Of a stretch of DNA of 64,000 nucleotides, positions 59,989-64,000 are shown piece after piece. The position numbers were made by a program, and so were the translations under genes. Positions within the stretch are counted from its first letter, which is position 1, and each line of letters starts with the position of its first letter. The notes beneath the pieces were generated by a model that was not told the DNA's origin, searched no databases, and saw only the letters and a program-made list of their open reading frames with translations. Origin of the DNA: Streptomyces humidus (GTDB lineage: Bacteria > Actinomycetota > Actinomycetes > Streptomycetales > Streptomycetaceae); contig NZ_BMTL01000021.1 in NCBI RefSeq assembly GCF_014649655.1, positions 121,412 to 185,411 on the forward strand. Reading direction: 5' to 3'.

Positions 59989-61440
59989 TCAGCTCTCGGT
60001 CTTCTCCTCAGCGGTCTCCGTCTCGGCGCTCTCCGTCTCGGAGGTCTCCGTCTCGGCGCTCTCCGTCTCGGAGGTCTCCGTCTCGGAGGTCTCCGTCTCG
60101 GCGGCGGCCTCCGCGGACTCCTCTTCGTCGTCGTCCAGGTCGATGACCTCGCCGTTGGTGTCCTTCACCGTGGCGGACTCGACGACCGTGGCCAGGGCCT
60201 TGCCGCGGGCGACCTCGCCGACCAGCAGCGGGACCTGACCGCCCTCGACGACCGCCTGGGCGAACTGGTCGGGGGACATGCCGGAGGAGGCGGCACGGCG
60301 CATGAGGTGCTCGGTGAGCTCCTCCTGGTTGACGTTCAGCTTCTCGCGCTTGACGAGCTCGTCCAGCACGAACTGGGTCTTGATGCCCTTGACCGCGGCC
60401 TCGCGGGTCTCGGTCTCGAACTCCTCGGCGGTCTTGCCCTGGATCTCCAGGTACTTGTCGAGGTCGAGGCCCATCTGACCGAGCTGGTGGTGCTCCAGGT
60501 TGTGCTTGCGGGTGTTGACCTCGTCCTCGAGGAGCTTCTCGGGGACGGGCACCTCGACGAGCTCCAGCAGCTTCTCGAGGACGCGCTCCTGGGCCTGCGT
60601 GGCCTGGTCGTACTGCTTCATGTTCTCGAGGCGCTTGCGGCTGTCGGCCCTCAGCTCCTCGAGGGTGTCGAACTCGGAGGCGAGCTGCGCGAACTCGTCG
60701 TCCAGCTCGGGGAGCTCGCGGGAGGCGACCTGGGTGACCTTGACGGTGACCTCGGCCTCCTTGCCGGCCGCGGAGCCGCCCTTCAGCTCGGAGGTGAAGG
60801 TGGCCTCGCCACCGGCCTCCAGGCCCTTGACGGCCTCGTCGATGCCCTCCAGCAGCTCACCGGAGCCGATGGTGTAGGAGACGCCGCTCGCGACGCCGTC
60901 CTCGAGGATCTCGCCGTCGACCTTGGCCTCCAGGTCGACCGTCACGACGTCGCCGTCCTCGGCGGCGCGCTCGACCGGGGACGTCGAGGCGAAGCGCTCG
61001 CGGAGCTGCTCGACCGACTTGTCGATGTCCTCGTCGGTGACCTCGACGGCGTCGACCTCGACCTCGATGGAGGAGAAGTCCTCGGGGAGCTCGAGGGCGG
61101 GACGGACGTCGACCTCGGCGGTGAAGTTCAGCGTCTCGCCGTCCTTCAGCTCCGTGATGTCGACCTCGGGCTGGCCGAGGACGTCGATCTCCGCCTCGTT
61201 GACCGCCTCCGTGTAGAACTTCGGCAGCGCGTCGTTGACGGCCTCCTCCAGCACGGCGCCACGGCCGAAGCGCTGGTCGATGACCCGGGCGGGGATCTTG
61301 CCCTTGCGGAAGCCCTTCACCGTGACCTGCTGGTTGATCTTCTTGTACGCCGCGTCGAGGCTGTCCTTGAGCTCCTCGAAGGGCACCTCGATGCTGAGCC
61401 GAACCCGGGTCGGGTTCAGGGTCTCCACGGCGCTCTTCAC
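59989..61440 (-). CDS. tig: Trigger factor
   Basis: 483 residues from the GTG at 61438-61440 (MKSAVETLNPTRVRLSIEVP), eight bases after AAGGAG; the frame is open to 61608. Ribosome-docking signature GFRKGKIPARVIDQRFG, PPIase domain (AAEDGDVVTVDLEAKVDGEI, SYTIGSGELLEGIDEAVKGL), helical chaperone domain (ELDDEFAQLASEFDTLEELR, VLDELVKREKLNVNQEELTE). The last 55 residues are an acidic tail of Glu/Thr/Ser repeats encoded by six 15-base units. Binds nascent chains at the exit tunnel. Confidence 0.97.
   Translation of the reverse strand: MKSAVETLNPTRVRLSIEVPFEELKDSLDAAYKKINQQVTVKGFRKGKIPARVIDQRFGRGAVLEEAVNDALPKFYTEAVNEAEIDVLGQPEVDITELKDGETLNFTAEVDVRPALELPEDFSSIEVEVDAVEVTDEDIDKSVEQLRERFASTSPVERAAEDGDVVTVDLEAKVDGEILEDGVASGVSYTIGSGELLEGIDEAVKGLEAGGEATFTSELKGGSAAGKEAEVTVKVTQVASRELPELDDEFAQLASEFDTLEELRADSRKRLENMKQYDQATQAQERVLEKLLELVEVPVPEKLLEDEVNTRKHNLEHHQLGQMGLDLDKYLEIQGKTAEEFETETREAAVKGIKTQFVLDELVKREKLNVNQEELTEHLMRRAASSGMSPDQFAQAVVEGGQVPLLVGEVARGKALATVVESATVKDTNGEVIDLDDDEEESAEAAAETETSETETSETESAETETSETESAETETAEEKTES
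60013..60102. repeat. Six 15-base tandem repeats inside tig
   Basis: Units of GGTCTCCGTCTCGGC / GCTCTCCGTCTCGGA types, six in a row with only one or two base differences. In frame with tig they give 5-residue TETSE / AETES units of the acidic tail, so unit gain or loss keeps the frame. Confidence 0.92.
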
Positions 61441-61644
61441 GGTTCGGTCTCCTTGGGGGCTGACTTCTTGGTTTCTGCCGGAGCCAGACCGGCTCCGGCG
61501 GATTCGCCGCCCGGAGGACTTCGGAGAACGAGGACGCACGGGCGTGCAGCTTGCATAGTAACGGCAGCGACGACACGCCCCAAAGGCGATCAAGCGAGGT
61601 GACCGCACAGGTCGCCGGTGACGTTCTGCGCCGACCGCGGTCGG

Positions 61645-61721
61645 TGGTCGGGGTGGCGGGATTTGAACCCACGGCCTTCCGCTCCCAAAGCGGACGCGCT
61701 ACCAAGCTGCGCCACACCCCG
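61645..61721 (-). tRNA. tRNA-Pro (UGG anticodon)
   Basis: 77 bases, cloverleaf intact: acceptor CGGGGTG/CACCCCG, D-arm GCGC...GCGC, anticodon loop TTTGGGA (anticodon TGG), T-loop TTCAAAT. The 3' CCA is encoded (61645-61647 on the plus strand reads TGG). Confidence 0.95.
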
Positions 61722-61888
61722 TCTGGTGCGACACGTAGGGTACATGCCCACAGGCCCTCCGACCGCCGCATTCACCCGGTCTGCGGGCGGGCGGCGACGG
61801 GGGCGGGAAGAGGCGGTGTGCGACACGGGCCGCGGACCCGCTACGATGCCTGCAGTGCCGCGGTCACCTGACCTGCGGCGCGTCGTGT

Positions 61889-61959
61889 GCGGGCGTAGCT
61901 CAATGGTAGAGCACTAGTCTTCCAAACTAGCTACGCGGGTTCGATTCCCGTCGCCCGCT
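61889..61959 (+). tRNA. tRNA-Gly (UCC anticodon)
   Basis: 71 bases: acceptor GCGGGCG/CGCCCGC, anticodon loop CTTCCAA (anticodon TCC), T-loop TTCGATT. CCA is not encoded. An integrase gene ends 69 bases past its 3' end, so this tRNA is the likely attachment site. Confidence 0.95.
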
Positions 61960-61969
61960 CTGTACGACT

Positions 61970-62008
61970 CAGGGCCAGGTCGGAGGTTGAATTCTCCGCC
62001 TGGCCCTG
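61970..62008. terminator. Terminator between tRNA-Gly and the integrase
   Basis: CAGGGCCAGG (61970-61979) and CGGAG (61981-61985) pair with CTCCG (61994-61998) and CCTGGCCCTG (61999-62008), followed on the plus strand by ATCGTTTT. It serves the tRNA and probably also the convergent integrase. Confidence 0.85.
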
Positions 62009-62028
62009 ATCGTTTTCGGGGGCTGTGT

Positions 62029-63060
62029 TCAACCCGTCGTGTCCCCTGCGCGCCCCTTGGGCTTTCGATCTTGCTTTTTCTTGGCTTTCCGAGCTTTCTT
62101 GCGCCCCTTGTTGACGAGCCCGCTCACGGCGTCGGCGATCAGCCGGTCACGGTCGGCGCTCGCGTGCTGATAGATCAGCGCGGCGCGAGCGCTGCTGTGA
62201 CCCATGCGCGCCATCAGCTCACGCGTGCTCGCCCCGGTCGACGCGGCGAGGGTGTTGCCCGTGTGGCGGAGATCATGAAAGTGCAGGCCCTTGATCCCGG
62301 CATCCGAACACGCCTTGTGCCACAGCCGGTTGAAGTGGTTGCGGCGAGGAGTCGCACCTTGGGCTCCGACAAACACCCGACCGTCAGCACCGTGTTCGGC
62401 GTACAGATCCAGGTGCAAACGGATCTCCGAGAGGATCGCGGCCGGAATGGCGACGGTGCGCTTGCCGGCCGCGCTCTTGGGTGCCTTGATCTCCCGCTGC
62501 CCGTTGTTCAGTTCGGCGACGGCCCGGCGGACGCGCACGGATCCACCGTCGAGGTCGACGTCACGGCGGTGCAGCCCGATCAGCTCGCCGAAGCGGAGGC
62601 CGAGGAAGCCGGCCATGAGCACGAGCGCCCGGGAGCGCGGCTGGATCGCGTCGGCCAGGTCGTACACCTCTTGCACGGTCGCGGTCGGCCGTTCGGGGGT
62701 GTACACGGTGCTGGCCCCTTTGATCGTGCACGGGTTGCGCCGGATCAGCAGATCACTTACAGCCGTGCGCATGATCCCGCGCAGCAGGGCGTACGCGTTC
62801 GCGACGGTGGTCGGGCCCGTGCCTTCGGCGAGTTTGTCAGCGCGCCAACGGCGGACGAGCGGGGGCGAGATCTCGGCGACGTTGACCGCGCCGAAGGTGG
62901 GTTCGAGGTGCTGTCTCAGGAGCGACCTATAGAGCTGCCGTGTGGTGGTGGCCAGCTCGCGTTCCCTGATATACGCGGTGGCGTACTCGCTGAACGGCAC
63001 CTTCCCGGCATCCGGGTCGTGCCAGTCGCCACGGCGCATCTCGGTCTGCTTGTCGGCCAA
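62029..63060 (-). CDS. Tyrosine recombinase (phage/ICE integrase), probably 5'-truncated
   Basis: 343 residues if begun at TTG 63058-63060. Core-binding domain (VPFSEYATAYIRERELATTT, VNVAEISPPLVRRWRADKLA) and a complete catalytic domain: Arg in AGFLGLRFGELIGLHRRDVD, LHFHDLRHTGNTLAASTGAS (HxxR), MARMGHSSARAALIYQHAS (GH...Y). Related integrases have about 45 more N-terminal residues before the WLADKQTEMRRGDW stretch. Upstream the frame stays open but has no ATG or GTG, so the arm-binding domain seems lost. Very basic C-terminus (KGRKKARKAKKKQDRKPKGR). Points at tRNA-Gly, as typical elements do. Confidence 0.85.
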   Translation of the reverse strand: MADKQTEMRRGDWHDPDAGKVPFSEYATAYIRERELATTTRQLYRSLLRQHLEPTFGAVNVAEISPPLVRRWRADKLAEGTGPTTVANAYALLRGIMRTAVSDLLIRRNPCTIKGASTVYTPERPTATVQEVYDLADAIQPRSRALVLMAGFLGLRFGELIGLHRRDVDLDGGSVRVRRAVAELNNGQREIKAPKSAAGKRTVAIPAAILSEIRLHLDLYAEHGADGRVFVGAQGATPRRNHFNRLWHKACSDAGIKGLHFHDLRHTGNTLAASTGASTRELMARMGHSSARAALIYQHASADRDRLIADAVSGLVNKGRKKARKAKKKQDRKPKGRAGDTTG

Positions 63061-63090
63061 CCAGTCGTCAGCGTGAACCTCGCTTGGTCG

Positions 63091-63111
63091 GCGACGCCTT
63101 GTCGGCGTCGC
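63091..63111. repeat. Hairpin at the integrase truncation point
   Basis: GCGACGCC (63091-63098) and GGCGTCGC (63104-63111), 5-base spacer, located where integrase homology ends and just before the XRE gene's 3' end. Confidence 0.6.
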
Positions 63112-63155
63112 ACCGAACTGGATACCCCCCTGGACAATGCAGGGAGCGGCCCGCC

Positions 63156-63443
63156 CTAACTGTCTAGGGGGGTTGCAAACTCCACACCGCCCGGAGCGGT
63201 TTCCACGGCGACCAGGAGGTCACGCACCTCCCGAGTGGTCGACTCGTCGAGGCCGAGTGCGCGAGTCAAGCGGCCCAAGACGTCGACGCTGGGGACCATT
63301 CGTCCGTTCTCCACCTTGGACACGGTGGGCTGGCCCACCCCAGCCCTCTGAGCCAGCACGGCCCCGGTCAGACCAGCCTCACCGCGAAGCCTTTTCAGGT
63401 GCGCTCCGAGCGCCTTCATCCGGTTCTGCCGCTCACTCCCCAT
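63156..63443 (-). CDS. Small XRE-family HTH regulator
   Basis: 95 residues: MGSERQNRMKALGAHLKRLR, GEAGLTGAVLAQRAGVGQPT, VSKVENGRMVPSVDVLGRLT, RALGLDESTTREVRDLLVAV. The HTH is complete (about residues 12-70). Many relatives continue with a ligand domain after REVRDLL; here the protein ends about 20 residues later, so the C-terminus may have been lost in the same event that removed the integrase N-terminus. Possibly the element's immunity or transfer repressor. Confidence 0.8.
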   Translation of the reverse strand: MGSERQNRMKALGAHLKRLRGEAGLTGAVLAQRAGVGQPTVSKVENGRMVPSVDVLGRLTRALGLDESTTREVRDLLVAVETAPGGVEFATPLDS

Positions 63444-63531
63444 GACCAGGGTTCTACACCACGAGGCAGCCGAGCCTGTCTAGGGCGTTCGTATCGGATC
63501 TTCGTCCGACGGCGCCAGGGAGAGCGATACA

Positions 63532-63840
63532 GTGCGCGCCGTGAACGTACTCGAGTGGTTAGTTCGGATCGCTCTCGGCCTAGCGGCCCTCATGCAGGCT
63601 CTCGCGCTTGCTCCTGCCATCGGCCGACTGCGCGGATCCGAATCCGCGACGCGTTCCAAGGCGCGCCTTGACCTGCTGGAAATCGTCGGTTCCCTGCTGT
63701 CATTCAGCGGCCTGCTGCTGGGTTCCGTTGTGACGGGATCCTGGTACTGGCTCGCCCTCGCTGGCTTCGCGGTCATGACCCCCGTTTACGCCGTGAAGGG
63801 GGTTCGCTGGCTCCGCACCCGCCGCCGCTCCACGGCCTGA
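63532..63840 (+). CDS. Small membrane protein, function unknown
   Basis: 102 residues: MRAVNVLEWLVRIALGLAAL, MQALALAPAIGRLRGSESAT, LDLLEIVGSLLSFSGLLLGS, WYWLALAGFAVMTPVYAVKG, ending in a basic RWLRTRRRSTA tail. Three membrane segments. GTG at 63532 or, three codons later, GTG at 63541. Divergent from the XRE gene; part of the presumed element. No family recognised. Confidence 0.65.
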   Translation: MRAVNVLEWLVRIALGLAALMQALALAPAIGRLRGSESATRSKARLDLLEIVGSLLSFSGLLLGSVVTGSWYWLALAGFAVMTPVYAVKGVRWLRTRRRSTA

Positions 63841-63890
63841 CCCAATGGACAGCTCCTGGAAGGCTGAGCCGTGACGATCACCGGTTCGAT

Positions 63891-63937
63891 GACCCAGGAC
63901 GATTATAAAACTGCCGATCATCGTTGACACCTGGGTC
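63891..63937. promoter_or_regulatory. Two-part inverted repeat upstream of the last gene
   Basis: GACCCAGG (63891-63898) pairs with CCTGGGTC (63930-63937) and ACGAT (63899-63903) with ATCGT (63920-63924). TTGACA occurs at 63924-63929. It may be an operator or a leader structure in front of the start at 63960. Confidence 0.4.
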
Positions 63938-63959
63938 TCCGATCACTACGGAGATCCAC

Positions 63960-64000
63960 ATGCCGAAGTCCACCCCCACCGCCGCACCGCTTGACCGTGA
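63960..64000 (+). CDS. Start of an unidentified gene (3' end outside window)
   Basis: An ATG at 63960, six bases after GGAG, opens MPKSTPTAAPLDR and continues past the window edge. Too short to identify; plausible as the next gene of the integrated element. Confidence 0.45.
   Translation, partial: MPKSTPTAAPLDR

Noticed and set aside
61940..61970. Exact att core of the element
   Set aside because: The second copy is outside the window, so the core cannot be defined.
63924..63952. Consensus-like promoter TTGACA plus TACGGA
   Set aside because: The -10 match is poor and would overlap the ribosome-binding site of the next start; kept only as part of the inverted-repeat note.

Overview
The window is a high-GC actinobacterial chromosome segment, almost certainly Streptomyces. 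Gene order, codon bias, GTG starts and T-poor hairpin terminators all fit. From memory, the backbone matches the S. coelicolor block running from proA/proB and obg-rpmA-rplU through rne and rodA-pbp2-mreDCB to ndk-folC-valS and clpX-clpP-tig (about SCO2585 to SCO2620). Nearly all housekeeping genes are on the minus strand. The right end (from 61.9 kb) is the edge of an integrated element beside a tRNA-Gly gene.

Layout: 0-3 kb, proline biosynthesis (proA partial, a conserved hypothetical, proB). 3.3-8.5 kb, a polyol-phosphate (teichoic acid-like) wall polymer set: GT2 glycosyltransferase, TagF-like polymerase, bifunctional CDP-ribitol-type cytidylyltransferase/reductase. 9.2-11.4 kb, obgE-rpmA-rplU. 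11.6-14.1 kb, Uma2-family protein, anti-sigma-like ATPase, and an XRE plus DUF397 pair with a clear inverted-repeat operator. 14.3-18.6 kb, a damaged Rhs/Hint polymorphic-toxin locus: main toxin and immunity gene, an integrase remnant, then an orphan toxin tip with its own immunity gene. The Rhs gene and a plus-strand wall-protein fragment both lose their 5' ends at the same point near 18.24 kb. 18.7-30.7 kb, two convergent gene sets for a second glycopolymer. Together they encode relatives of all five enzymes that make UDP-2,3-diacetamido-2,3-dideoxy-mannuronic acid (WbpA, B, E, D, I types), plus GalE and three glycosyltransferases.

31.2-35.4 kb, a very long RNase E/G with repeated arginine-rich motifs. 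35.7-43.6 kb, the TIGR03936/TIGR03960 radical-SAM pair, split by a repetitive membrane protein, a VanZ-like protein and a lipoprotein, then a CYTH-CHAD protein. 43.7-50.2 kb, the cell-shape operon mreB-mreC-mreD-pbp2-rodA. 50.4-55.5 kb, ndk, DUF4233, folC, valS. 55.7-61.4 kb, a secreted or membrane-anchored protein, clpX, clpP2, clpP1, tig. 61.6-64 kb, tRNA-Pro, tRNA-Gly, a 5'-truncated tyrosine recombinase, a short XRE regulator, a small membrane protein and the start of one more gene.

The main theme is cell-wall construction. Shape and elongation genes (mre, rodA, pbp2) sit with two glycopolymer systems. About 20 kb of accessory DNA lies between rplU and rne, which are close neighbours in S. 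coelicolor as I recall it. The toxin locus with an exchangeable tip cassette is the most unusual part.
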